8,345 bases of DNA from Ignavibacteriota bacterium (GCA_025357895.1 JANYLL010000393.1:1-8345); one strand, 5' to 3'; positions 1-6,221 are shown, counted from the first letter of the stretch. Translations and numbers: made by a program. The notes: generated by a model from the letters alone, not told the origin.

Positions 1-322
1 CAAACGGATCGAGCACCGACGCAACGATTATCCCACCGCCAACATCTTGCGGCGCATGATGCTCGGTTGCGCCGAGATCTAAGAGCCTTGCGTATTCATC
101 CTCTACATCATCAACTCCCCAATAGGTCCCAATGTTTGTGCCGGGAGTAACGCCTTCCATATTCGGATCAAGACCGAGTTCAAAGCCGCCGACATCAAAG
201 CCAACATAAAACGGCTCATCGAAATATGGCTGCGTGATCAGAACGGCAGAATACCATTCTTTTGCTTTAGCAAGATCAGGAACATGATAAATGCATGTGC
301 GAAGTCCGAGAAATGTGATCAA
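1..322 (-). CDS. VOC/glyoxalase-fold family protein, N-terminal part (cut by left edge)
   Basis: The minus strand gives 107 residues beginning MITFLGLRTCIYHVPDLAKA and still open at base 1. The start of a vicinal-oxygen-chelate (glyoxalase/bleomycin-resistance/dioxygenase) domain is recognisable: a first strand with His13, the helix 'DLAKAKEWYSAVL', 'YVGFDVGGFELGL', then the second-half 'GTYWGVDDVEDEYARLLDLGA' and 'ASVLDPF', which usually precedes the final G-N/G-H strand lost beyond the edge. Members bind metals, small toxic molecules or antibiotics; the substrate cannot be told here. The start is a TTG (322-320); there is no in-frame ATG upstream and the family N-terminus fits it, but no clear Shine-Dalgarno precedes it. 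It lies 71 bp downstream of the MarR gene on the same strand, with a possible promoter of its own in the gap. Family confidence is high; start codon is moderate. Confidence 0.85.
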   Translation of the reverse strand, partial: MITFLGLRTCIYHVPDLAKAKEWYSAVLITQPYFDEPFYVGFDVGGFELGLDPNMEGVTPGTNIGTYWGVDDVEDEYARLLDLGATEHHAPQDVGGGIIVASVLDPF

Positions 323-345
323 TATAGAAAATGAGTAATAAGTTG

Positions 346-358
346 TATGTAATACATA
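346..358. promoter_or_regulatory. Perfect 13-bp dyad TATGTA-A-TACATA, possible operator
   Basis: Six-base arms TATGTA and TACATA flank one central base, just after the putative VOC promoter box. The outer TATG...CATA resembles the dyad at 896-909 before the marR gene, so it is a candidate binding site for the neighbouring MarR protein. Palindromic operators near the transcription start are normal for MarR regulators; the assignment is inference. Confidence 0.35.
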
Positions 359-363
359 AAATA

Positions 364-371
364 CAAATATA
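364..371 (-). promoter_or_regulatory. Putative Bacteroidota-type -7 box (TATATTTG) for the VOC gene
   Basis: On the minus strand the sequence TATATTTG matches the Bacteroidota consensus TAnnTTTG, about 42 bp upstream of the TTG start. It predicts transcription beginning near 359, next to the dyad at 346-358. No clear -33 TTG element is visible at normal spacing, so this rests on one box. Confidence 0.35.
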
Positions 372-393
372 AGAAGATAGTATGCTCGTACCT

Positions 394-888
394 TTATTTT
401 TTCTTAAAGCTGACATCGTCGAACATCATCGGCGCTCTGCCCTTAATACCTGCGGAGTGGAGAAATGCCGTTAATGTAGTTGCAAACTGGCAGCGCATGG
501 CGGGCTTCATTTTACTTAGGGCTGCTAAAAGTCTATCCTGTATCGTATGCGGTACCTTCTTTATCACTGATCTTCCTTTTTTTGTTAGAGTGAGCTCTAA
601 TTTCCTGGCATCATGAGAAGGACGGGCCCTGCTTATCAGATTTTTTTCAACTAATTTCTGTACAATCACTGAAACAGAGCTTTGATGTGTCAGTGTCCTT
701 TTGGCAAGATCATTTATGGAAAGTCCTTTTTCTTCACCCAGCTTATGGAGCACAAAAAGCTGCGCAGCGCTTAGACCAACGCTTTTCTCTGACTCACGCG
801 AAGCAAGACGGATAGTTTGTACTAATCGCCTGATATCATCAAGAACTTCCCGCGACTCCTCAGATACGTTTTGAGGATGTGGTTTCAT
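394..888 (-). CDS. MarR-family winged helix-turn-helix transcriptional regulator
   Basis: A 164-residue cytoplasmic DNA-binding protein, of usual MarR length. The winged-helix domain spans about residues 38-112: 'LSAAQLFVLHKLGEEKGLSI' leads into helix-turn-helix 'INDLAKRTLTHQSSVSVIV' with recognition helix about 68-81, followed by the wing 'RPSHDARKLELTLTKKG', where the D-x-R pair (Asp93, Arg95) is a MarR hallmark. The flanking N- and C-terminal helices would form the dimer interface. MarR proteins usually repress their own promoter and adjacent genes and release DNA on binding small phenolic or lipophilic ligands or on thiol oxidation; a single Cys133 is present. The ATG at 888 is preceded by an A-rich stretch without a Shine-Dalgarno. 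The VOC gene follows at 71 bp, a common pairing in detoxification loci. The inducer is unknown. Confidence 0.95.
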   Translation of the reverse strand: MKPHPQNVSEESREVLDDIRRLVQTIRLASRESEKSVGLSAAQLFVLHKLGEEKGLSINDLAKRTLTHQSSVSVIVQKLVEKNLISRARPSHDARKLELTLTKKGRSVIKKVPHTIQDRLLAALSKMKPAMRCQFATTLTAFLHSAGIKGRAPMMFDDVSFKKK

Positions 889-895
889 TTTTTTC

Positions 896-909
896 TATGG
901 TATCCCATA
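896..909. promoter_or_regulatory. Near-perfect 14-bp dyad TATGG-TATC-CCATA before marR, possible operator
   Basis: Arms TATGG and CCATA flank TATC; six of seven base pairs match. It ends 8 bp before the marR ATG and overlaps a possible -10 sequence ATATAT (907-912) lying 17 bp from TTTACG (935-930) on the minus strand. That position suits autorepression. A related short inverted repeat, TTCC-TAT-GGAA, lies at 950-960. Operator function is inferred from position and symmetry only. Confidence 0.35.
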
Positions 910-935
910 TATTGTGACAGAGGTGAATACGTAAA
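907..935 (-). promoter_or_regulatory. Possible marR promoter (TTTACG - 17 bp - ATATAT)
   Basis: On the minus strand, TTTACG (935-930) and ATATAT (912-907) are separated by 17 bp, giving a start near 900 and a leader of about a dozen bases. No TAnnTTTG box is present in this gap, so this sigma70-like reading is a weak guess, helped by its overlap with the dyad at 896-909. Confidence 0.2.
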
Positions 936-979
936 AAAAGGAGAAAGTGTTCCTATGGAATTTAGAAATTATTGGATAA

Positions 980-993
980 TAAGCTGCTGCTTA
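980..993 (-). terminator. Weak hairpin downstream of the deiodinase-like gene
   Basis: TAAGC-AGCA-GCTTA on the minus strand forms a 5-bp stem followed by a short AT-rich tail (TTATT). It lies about 48 bases past the stop of the gene ending at 1041. The stem is short and the T-tract poor, so it may only slow transcription or be chance. Confidence 0.2.
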
Positions 994-1040
994 ATACATA
1001 TTCGGAATCTGAGGAAGCAAATCGTGGGGAAGAAAACTCT

Positions 1041-2375
1041 CTAGTCCTTAATAAATTTAGCTGAACCAATAATTGAATGGTGTGCCGAATATAATTGAAT
1101 ATAATAGATCCCTGCCGGAAGAATGGATACATCCTGAGATTCTGATCGCGAGTCCTGAAAAACCGTTCTGCCAAGTTCATTGAGTATTCGTAATTGTGTA
1201 TATGGTAAAGCGGTTGAAATATTAAGGGTTTGAATTACGGGATTTGGAAAAAGCTTTATGAGATAAGGCTCACGCAGTGCAGTTGTTAGTACCGATGCAT
1301 TTTCTTCTGTTGTCGCATGAAACACCAGTGTTTGCTTGTTCAAAGGATTATGGGGGTTAGAAAGTTGTAATGTAAGATCTCCCTGATTGCGATTTTTTGA
1401 AGTATAAAAATATACCTTAAACTCTTGGGAAGAATGTGATAGGATACGTAATGATGTTGAGTCCGTGGCAGTACTGAAACAAACATTGGAGCAGAGCGAG
1501 GACTTCCAATCTGAAGGCAGATCATTTTGGATTCGCGCGATGTTCACGATTGCATCTGCATTCGATGCGTTCACGATAAAACCTCCAAGTTCAAGTGTTT
1601 CTCCGGCTGTTCCGGAAACTGCGAGATTTCTCTGAGCATTAAAGGAAAAAATACCTGAATCTGCCGGAGAAGTATTTTCGGATCTTCCTTGGAGTAAGGT
1701 AGCGATTTCAGCAATAATATCATTTGGTGAACGGTTGAACCATGGATGTTTTGAAACCACTGTTCCGCTCGTATCGATCAGATAAGCATTATTGGGAGCG
1801 GGGCCAAAGTGTGTAGCCCATTCATTACAAGGTCCGTCGATGATAACCGGAGCATTGATCTCCATTGATTTGAGCATACTATCCACAAGAGATTTACGCT
1901 CGCCATAATTTTTCGGCTGTCTAAATAAGATATTCTCCTGCTGATTTCTATTGTCGGATTCAACATCATCTCCAAATGGTTGTTCATCGATGACAGGATG
2001 TGCTTCGAATGTATAGACAATATAAATATTAACCTGATCGCCATATCTCTTTACAACCTCATTGATCGTAGGTACCTGGAATCGGAATATTGGACAAGTA
2101 TAACTTCCGCTAATGAGCAATACGGGTTTCTTTTGCGTTAAGATCTTCGAAAGGGTAAGGGGGTTACCCAGGCGATCATAGAGTGTAAAATCAAACGCTT
2201 TCGTATCTGCGCTCACACCGTTAGCATCAAAGGTACCATAATATGGGATTATTGAGCAAACGGAATCTGAATCACCAGGCGCCGAGAAGAGACCGATATC
2301 ATTGCGTAGACGTGGTTGTGACCATCCGTTTGACGAAAGGAAAAAAATAGAGACGATGATAAAAAATTTCCGCAT
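1041..2375 (-). CDS. Exported deiodinase-like thioredoxin-fold protein with T9SS type A sorting domain
   Basis: The 444-residue protein starts with a signal peptide (MRKFFIIVSIFFLSSNGWSQ, about residues 1-20). Residues about 56-230 look like the iodothyronine deiodinase branch of the thioredoxin fold: 'VLLISGSYTCPIFRFQVP' carries Cys94 (codon TGT) where animal deiodinases have selenocysteine in a G-S-x-T-U-P context, followed by 'VNIYIVYTFEAHP' (Glu124, His126) and 'NNAYLIDTSGTVVSKHPWF'. Residues about 240-357 form a beta-rich, probably Ig-like domain with Cys295 and Cys299. The C-terminus (about 375-444) has the type A sorting pattern 'LFPNPV...LRILNELGRTVF...LPAGIYYIQL...KFIKD', which directs T9SS export and is normally cleaved or anchored at the surface. 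A thiol redox or peroxide role is likelier than hormone deiodination; no CXXC is present, so it may be single-Cys, with Cys183 a possible partner. Transcription probably starts in the complex 230-bp gap upstream. Confidence 0.85.
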   Translation of the reverse strand: MRKFFIIVSIFFLSSNGWSQPRLRNDIGLFSAPGDSDSVCSIIPYYGTFDANGVSADTKAFDFTLYDRLGNPLTLSKILTQKKPVLLISGSYTCPIFRFQVPTINEVVKRYGDQVNIYIVYTFEAHPVIDEQPFGDDVESDNRNQQENILFRQPKNYGERKSLVDSMLKSMEINAPVIIDGPCNEWATHFGPAPNNAYLIDTSGTVVSKHPWFNRSPNDIIAEIATLLQGRSENTSPADSGIFSFNAQRNLAVSGTAGETLELGGFIVNASNADAIVNIARIQNDLPSDWKSSLCSNVCFSTATDSTSLRILSHSSQEFKVYFYTSKNRNQGDLTLQLSNPHNPLNKQTLVFHATTEENASVLTTALREPYLIKLFPNPVIQTLNISTALPYTQLRILNELGRTVFQDSRSESQDVSILPAGIYYIQLYSAHHSIIGSAKFIKD

Positions 2376-2406
2376 AGAAATAGCAATCTTTCGACGTATA
2401 TAAACT

Positions 2407-2472
2407 TATCGAAATTCGGGGGGGCAACATAGTTCTAAAAACCTATCAAGATACTATGTGATAATTTCGATA
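2407..2472 (-). other. Nested inverted repeat, probable leader hairpin of the deiodinase-like gene
   Basis: Outer arms TATCGAAATT (2407-2416) and AATTTCGATA (2463-2472) are perfectly complementary over 10 bp. Inside lie second arms ACATAGT (2427-2433) and ACTATGT (2453-2459), 7 bp. In RNA they could stack as one hairpin with an internal loop containing seven C residues (the G run 2418-2424) and a 19-base apical loop. The element begins within a few bases of the start expected from the box at 2476-2483 and ends 31 bp before the ATG, so it would occupy most of the 5' leader. It resembles no riboswitch family that I recognise. Confidence 0.45.
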
Positions 2473-2475
2473 CTG

Positions 2476-2483
2476 CAAACTTA
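2476..2483 (-). promoter_or_regulatory. Putative -7 box (TAAGTTTG) for the deiodinase-like gene
   Basis: TAAGTTTG on the minus strand is an exact match to TAnnTTTG, about 100 bp before the ATG at 2375. No TTG sits at the usual -33 distance, which could mean activator dependence. The nearest 11-bp repeat copy (2482-2492) overlaps its upstream edge. Confidence 0.4.
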
Positions 2484-2597
2484 CTCAATATTTTCTCCTA
2501 ATTATTACTCATTTTATACTCAATTTGTTTCGATTGTTGAATGAGGATTATACAGATGGAACTCTACTTATTTACTACTTATTTCCTACTCATTTTT
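2482..2597. repeat. Six-copy degenerate 11-bp direct repeat (TACTYATTTNN) upstream of the deiodinase-like gene
   Basis: Copies start at 2482, 2506, 2517, 2565, 2576 and 2587. Those at 2565, 2576 and 2587 are tandem: TACTTATTTAC, TACTTATTTCC, TACTCATTTTT. Those at 2506 and 2517 are tandem too: TACTCATTTTA, TACTCAATTTG. The copy at 2482 is TACTCAATATT. The 11-bp register places the copies on one face of the helix. The array lies just upstream of a putative promoter box, the usual position for cooperative activator or repressor sites. The copies have no spacers of the kind CRISPR needs. Confidence 0.6.
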
Positions 2598-2605
2598 AGA
2601 GCCTA

Positions 2606-4357
2606 TTATATAATTTGGGTTAATACTTCTTGAATAGATTGATTTTCATCAATTTGAAGCTTTTTACGAATATGCAAACGATGATTCTCTACAGTTCTGA
2701 CTGAGACATTCAGGAGGGAAGCGATCTCAATGGAGGACATTTCTAAATTTAAGAGGCCAGAGATCTTAACTTCCGCTTTTGATAGAGAGGGATATCGTCG
2801 TCGCAATTCCCTGATAAAATGCGGCTGCACTTCCTGTAATTTCTTGGCTCTATCCAATTCATACTTTGAGTCTCTGGACTCTTGATTTATTTTGGTGAGT
2901 AAGGGTTTGAGGATTTCCTGGGTTTCGCGAGAATAATTAACGAGAGTCGAACTTTCTTTTTTTAGTTTTCCAAGGACATCATCCTTTTTCTTAACCTGAC
3001 GCATTACTCTGCTGAGTTCCTGTGTAAGCCGCTCTACGTCGCTTGTAAGGCTATTATTCTCAGCTCGATAGACGGTATCGCTTGTGAGCGCAAATTTTGT
3101 GGTAAATCTTTCTTGGATTGCTTTATCAGTCAATTGAAGTTGATTTTGAAGAAAAGAGGACTCGGCGACTTGGAATCGCTCAAGAAAGGAAAAAGCTTCA
3201 CCAATTCGACCAAGATCTTTCATAGAAAGATAAAGATATTTCAGACAGCGCACCTCAGATTCGAGACTGTTTGTTTTTTCGGCAACTACTAACCCCTCAT
3301 TCAGGATTTGCACGGCTTCGTCATACCGCTTCAGAAAAAAAAGGATTTTGCCCAAAACGGAATGGACTTCACTCTTGAGAGTACGAACACTTCGCACATT
3401 GATAATTTCTAGGCTTCTTGTAGCCCATAAATATGCAGTTGCGTAATCCTGCAATCCATTATAGTATTTTGCGAATTGCAATGTTACTTCGATCTCGGAG
3501 GGTGGATGGCTGTAGTCGCCGAGTATAGCCATTGCTTCATTAAGGTTTGCAAAAGCACTGGAATAATCTCCGATTTCACGCCTGATGTTGCCGAGATTCG
3601 AGAGGACAGTCACCATATTGACATTCGCTCCTCTTGATCTGTAAATTGCCAAAGCCCTTTGAAAGAATTCGATTGCCCGGGGATATTCACGAATGCGGGC
3701 ATACACTGAGCCCGCATTATTCATTGCTGTTGCAGCTTCCTGAGTCTCCCCTAAGCTCAGCCATAGTTCAAAATTTGCATCTAAATAATATAACGCTTTA
3801 GAAAAATTCATGCGCGAAGCTTCTACCATTGCCATGACGCGGGTTGCATTCGCTAATTTAAGATCGTTGTTCCTTCTTGATATTTCTTCGGTTATCTCTC
3901 CGCCTCCGATTCGGTCTCTACTGACCAAAACACGCTCAGTGAATGCGTTGGATGTACGAAGAGTACTACGGAATTGATATACTAATTCTGCATAATTGAA
4001 GGCTTCCTCGAATTCTCCTTTTTCAGATAGGATCATTGCATTTACTAATTGGACATCAATCAGCGCATCCTCATCTTTAAGTTTTTGGAAAAGAGATTTT
4101 GCAATGGAAAGATGTTTGAATGCTTCCTCGAACATTCCTCCAACACCAAGCCACCGGGCGAGATTTAAATTTGTCTGAGCGAGGTAAACAGACTTCCCTG
4201 CTGATTCGGATAAAAAAAGTGCTTCACGGAGCAGTTCGAGAGCATAGGACACTTCGTACCGTTGGCAGGCGAGAGCAATAGCATTCAACAACGGAATCCT
4301 TTTTAAAGGGCTCCGAATTTTCGCTAATCGGAAGCGATCTAATTCAATATCAGTCAC
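2606..4357 (-). CDS. TPR / coiled-coil / LuxR-type HTH transcriptional regulator
   Basis: A 583-residue protein with no signal peptide or membrane segment, so cytoplasmic. Residues about 55-400 are helical TPR-like repeats, clearest at about 207-240 ('AATAMNNAGSVYARIREYPR', then 'AIEFFQRALAIY'), 247-280 and 327-360. A charged, coiled-coil-prone linker runs about 430-510. Residues about 520-583 hold a LuxR/GerE-type HTH: 'YPSLSKAEVKISGLLNLEMS' then 'SIEIASLLNVSVRTVENHRL' and 'HIRKKLQI'. This order is typical of Bacteroidota TPR-LuxR regulators, but many of those carry a transmembrane helix between TPR and HTH, absent here. There is no receiver or sensor domain; the TPRs probably sense a protein or peptide partner. 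The start is GTG (4357-4355), preceded at 10 bp by GGAAGGA, the clearest Shine-Dalgarno in the window. The gene lies 230 bp upstream of the deiodinase-like gene and may control it or itself; that is inference. Confidence 0.88.
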   Translation of the reverse strand: MTDIELDRFRLAKIRSPLKRIPLLNAIALACQRYEVSYALELLREALFLSESAGKSVYLAQTNLNLARWLGVGGMFEEAFKHLSIAKSLFQKLKDEDALIDVQLVNAMILSEKGEFEEAFNYAELVYQFRSTLRTSNAFTERVLVSRDRIGGGEITEEISRRNNDLKLANATRVMAMVEASRMNFSKALYYLDANFELWLSLGETQEAATAMNNAGSVYARIREYPRAIEFFQRALAIYRSRGANVNMVTVLSNLGNIRREIGDYSSAFANLNEAMAILGDYSHPPSEIEVTLQFAKYYNGLQDYATAYLWATRSLEIINVRSVRTLKSEVHSVLGKILFFLKRYDEAVQILNEGLVVAEKTNSLESEVRCLKYLYLSMKDLGRIGEAFSFLERFQVAESSFLQNQLQLTDKAIQERFTTKFALTSDTVYRAENNSLTSDVERLTQELSRVMRQVKKKDDVLGKLKKESSTLVNYSRETQEILKPLLTKINQESRDSKYELDRAKKLQEVQPHFIRELRRRYPSLSKAEVKISGLLNLEMSSIEIASLLNVSVRTVENHRLHIRKKLQIDENQSIQEVLTQII

Positions 4358-4367
4358 CGATGATGTA

Positions 4368-4374
4368 TCCTTCC
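4368..4374 (-). promoter_or_regulatory. Ribosome binding site supporting the GTG start of the TPR-LuxR gene
   Basis: GGAAGGA on the minus strand lies 10 bp before the GTG at 4357. No in-frame ATG exists just upstream, so this site fixes the unusual start. Most other genes here lack such a sequence. Confidence 0.6.
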
Positions 4375-4407
4375 AACAATCACATTTTCGTACAGAAAAA
4401 AAACCGG

Positions 4408-4523
4408 TAATGCATTCAATACTTTTAATGCAATCCCGCGAACTTCAAAAGTAATGAAAAGAGTCTTATTTAGTAGTCAGTCTGAGGAAAAATATGCAAA
4501 TTTCGCACCAAAAACGAAAATGC
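4408..4523. repeat. Four TGCA-centred motifs upstream of the TPR-LuxR gene
   Basis: TGCA cores occur at 4411-4414, 4429-4432, 4493-4496 and 4520-4523. Read on the minus strand they are GAATGCATTA, GATTGCATTA, ATTTGCATAT and AATTGCATTT. The first two are near-identical 10-mers spaced 18 bp and would lie in the leader if the box at 4446-4453 is used. They could be regulator sites; in AT-rich DNA chance is also possible. Confidence 0.3.
4446..4453 (-). promoter_or_regulatory. Putative -7 box (TACTTTTG) for the TPR-LuxR gene
   Basis: TACTTTTG on the minus strand matches TAnnTTTG, about 90 bp before the GTG start. A convincing -33 element is missing. It would produce a leader of roughly 80 bases containing two of the TGCA-centred motifs and an eight-U run. 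Confidence 0.33.
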
Positions 4524-4564
4524 AATTATTATTTTGAATATAAATGGATACAGTTTAAAAGAAT

Positions 4565-5272
4565 CTATGCTACTGTATGATAAACTGCCTGCACGTCATC
4601 ATCTTCTTCAACCTTTTCGATCATTTCAAAGACTTCGTTTGCTTGTTCTTCTGTGAGTTCTTTTGTCGTAGTTGGAATGCGCTCGATCTTTGCTTCGGTT
4701 ACGGCAATATTTTTTTCTTCGAGAGCTTTTTGCATTCCGACAAAATCCTGAAATGAAGTAAAAACGATGATCTCGTCATCTTCTTTCGTTATATCTTCGG
4801 CTCCAAAATCAATAAGATCGAGTTCAAGCTCTTCCATATTTATTCCCGCTGCAGGTATTTTGAAAACCCCTTTGCGCTCGAACATAAAATCGAGTGAGCC
4901 TGATGTACCCATTGTTCCTCCTGCACGATTGAAATACGTCCGAATATTTGCAACGGTACGAGTGGGATTATCGGCGGCGCATTCGATCACAAGAGCGATG
5001 CCGTGAGGACCGTACCCTTGATATACAATTTCCTGAATATCGGCGGCGTCTTTGCTCGAAGCGCGGTGGATCGCCCCTTCGACGCGGTCTTTAGGCATAT
5101 TCACGCCCTTAGCATTCTGAATAGCTGCACGCAGACGTGGGTTGGATTCCGGATCAGGTCCGCCAAGTTTAACAGCTACGGCTATTTCCTTGCCCAGTTT
5201 AGTAAATGCTTTTGACATTTTGTCCCAGCGTTTCATTTTACGTACTTTTCGGAATTCGAATGCTCTACCCAT
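4565..5272 (-). CDS. yebC: YebC/PmpR (TACO1) family translation factor / regulator
   Basis: The 235-residue protein matches the YebC family along its full length (about 240-250 residues usual). The N-terminus 'MGRAFEFRKVRKMKRWDKMS' is the variant seen in Bacteroidota in place of 'MAGHSKW'. It is followed by 'KLGGPDPESNPRLRAAIQNA', 'NMPKDRVEGAI', 'YQGYGPHGIALVIECAADNP', 'NIRTYFNRAGGTMGTSGSLD' and the closing 'DDDVQAVYHTV'. The family was long annotated as DNA-binding regulators; the mitochondrial homologue TACO1 and more recent bacterial work point to helping ribosomes through proline-rich stretches. It is cytoplasmic. It lies 87 bp downstream of trmO on the same strand, with no obvious terminator between, so the two may be co-transcribed. 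ATG at 5272; only a weak AAAG lies upstream. Confidence 0.97.
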   Translation of the reverse strand: MGRAFEFRKVRKMKRWDKMSKAFTKLGKEIAVAVKLGGPDPESNPRLRAAIQNAKGVNMPKDRVEGAIHRASSKDAADIQEIVYQGYGPHGIALVIECAADNPTRTVANIRTYFNRAGGTMGTSGSLDFMFERKGVFKIPAAGINMEELELDLIDFGAEDITKEDDEIIVFTSFQDFVGMQKALEEKNIAVTEAKIERIPTTTKELTEEQANEVFEMIEKVEEDDDVQAVYHTVA

Positions 5273-5359
5273 AAATTTTTCTTTACACTTTTAATTGAGG
5301 GGGATGTAACAATTCTTCAATAGAGTCAGGTTCAGGACAATGGCTGAGGAATAGCTCCC

Positions 5360-6157
5360 TTACCATGACCTATGAAACGCTTCATGAGCTTCTTTTTGAT
5401 GAATAGATTTATCCTCAACGTGTAAAGCTTCCGTTGTATATCCACTTGATACTTTTGAAAGGGTAATTGTATTCTCTTCTATTTTATAATAAACGCGCCA
5501 GCTCTTTATTGCCATCATAAAAAAACCATCTTTTTCTTTGAAAATTCGTCGTGATGGATGGGGAAAAGGATCAAGCCCCAAAACCTTTTCCGCAATAGGC
5601 AGCAACTCGATTTGAAAATTTTCCCTTAGCCATTCTAATTGTTCAAGAGCGATTCCCTCAATGAGAAAAGTACGGTGTTCTTTTAACGACTCAGTATGTA
5701 TCGTTTCTTCCAACCATCCTGCTCTCGCATCTGGGAATGCTTCAGCATAAGCGAGATATGGTTTGATATCAAAGATAGGAGTTCTATCTAAAATATCAAC
5801 TCCATCCACGTAAATATTTCTTCCGTTAACTTCTAGTAATGTGACAAGAGAAAGACCGAGGGGGTTCGGTCGATGCGGCGAACGCGTTGCAAAAACTCCG
5901 CGCTTGGTTCTATCTCCACGAGGCGGGAGCACTTTTGGTTTCCAACTGGTATTGCGGTCAAATTGATAGAGCAACCATATTTTTTCGAAACCATCCAGAT
6001 CTTCTAATGCCTGTTCATAATTATTTCCGGGTTCGAGAATGATCTTTCCCGAAGACCCTCTGCCGCTATGATCCGGCTGGCGTGGAGCATCGACGCGGTC
6101 GGTAAATGGCGTTCGGATGATACCAATAGGATGCAAAAGCATTGGTTGTAATTCCAT
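5360..6157 (-). CDS. trmO: tRNA (N6-threonylcarbamoyladenosine(37)-N6)-methyltransferase TrmO
   Basis: A 265-residue TrmO/TsaA (YaeB, UPF0066) protein. It uses S-adenosylmethionine to methylate t6A37 to m6t6A in the anticodon loop of a threonine tRNA, slightly improving decoding. Diagnostic stretches: 'PIGIIRTPF' (10-18), 'DAPRQP' (23-28), 'DLDGFEKIWLLYQF' (54-67), the core at about 78-103 containing 'RGVFATRSPHRPNPLGLS', 'VDGVDILDRTPIFDIKPY' (117-134) and the C-terminal 'LGLDPFPHPSRR' (193-204). The length is somewhat above the E. coli protein (about 235 residues), from extra residues in the C-terminal half. The ATG at 6157 is used; a second ATG six codons in (MLLHPIGIIR) is also credible. 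It begins a minus-strand pair with yebC and diverges from the methyltransferase gene across 64 bp. Confidence 0.95.
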   Translation of the reverse strand: MELQPMLLHPIGIIRTPFTDRVDAPRQPDHSGRGSSGKIILEPGNNYEQALEDLDGFEKIWLLYQFDRNTSWKPKVLPPRGDRTKRGVFATRSPHRPNPLGLSLVTLLEVNGRNIYVDGVDILDRTPIFDIKPYLAYAEAFPDARAGWLEETIHTESLKEHRTFLIEGIALEQLEWLRENFQIELLPIAEKVLGLDPFPHPSRRIFKEKDGFFMMAIKSWRVYYKIEENTITLSKVSSGYTTEALHVEDKSIHQKEAHEAFHRSW

Positions 6158-6221
6158 TCTTTAAAAATTTCTGGCACGTGAGTTACTCAATTCGGGTTTT
6201 TCTACCTCATTATATCATACT
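6158..6221. promoter_or_regulatory. Divergent intergenic region between trmO and the O-methyltransferase gene
   Basis: These 64 bp must hold the promoters or leaders of both divergent genes. They include a CACGTG palindrome (6175-6180), a TACTCAATT sequence (6184-6192) similar to the 11-bp repeat copies at 2482 and 2517, and an AT-rich TTATATCAT just before the plus-strand ATG. No exact TAnnTTTG box and no Shine-Dalgarno for the methyltransferase is visible. Confidence 0.4.

Noticed and set aside
962..1180. 72-residue minus-strand open frame overlapping the end of the deiodinase-like gene
   Set aside because: It overlaps the T9SS sorting-domain coding region in another frame and its translation looks like no protein family.
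2094..2096. Possible selenocysteine codon at the deiodinase active-site position
   Set aside because: The codon is TGT (cysteine), not TGA, so no selenocysteine insertion is needed.
2482..2597. Array read as CRISPR or as replication-origin iterons
   Set aside because: The 11-bp units are tandem without unique spacers, shorter than iterons, and no cas or replication initiator gene is nearby.
4767..5215. Two plus-strand open frames antisense to yebC
   Set aside because: Full-length YebC similarity on the minus strand explains this region; the plus-strand products are low-complexity shadows.
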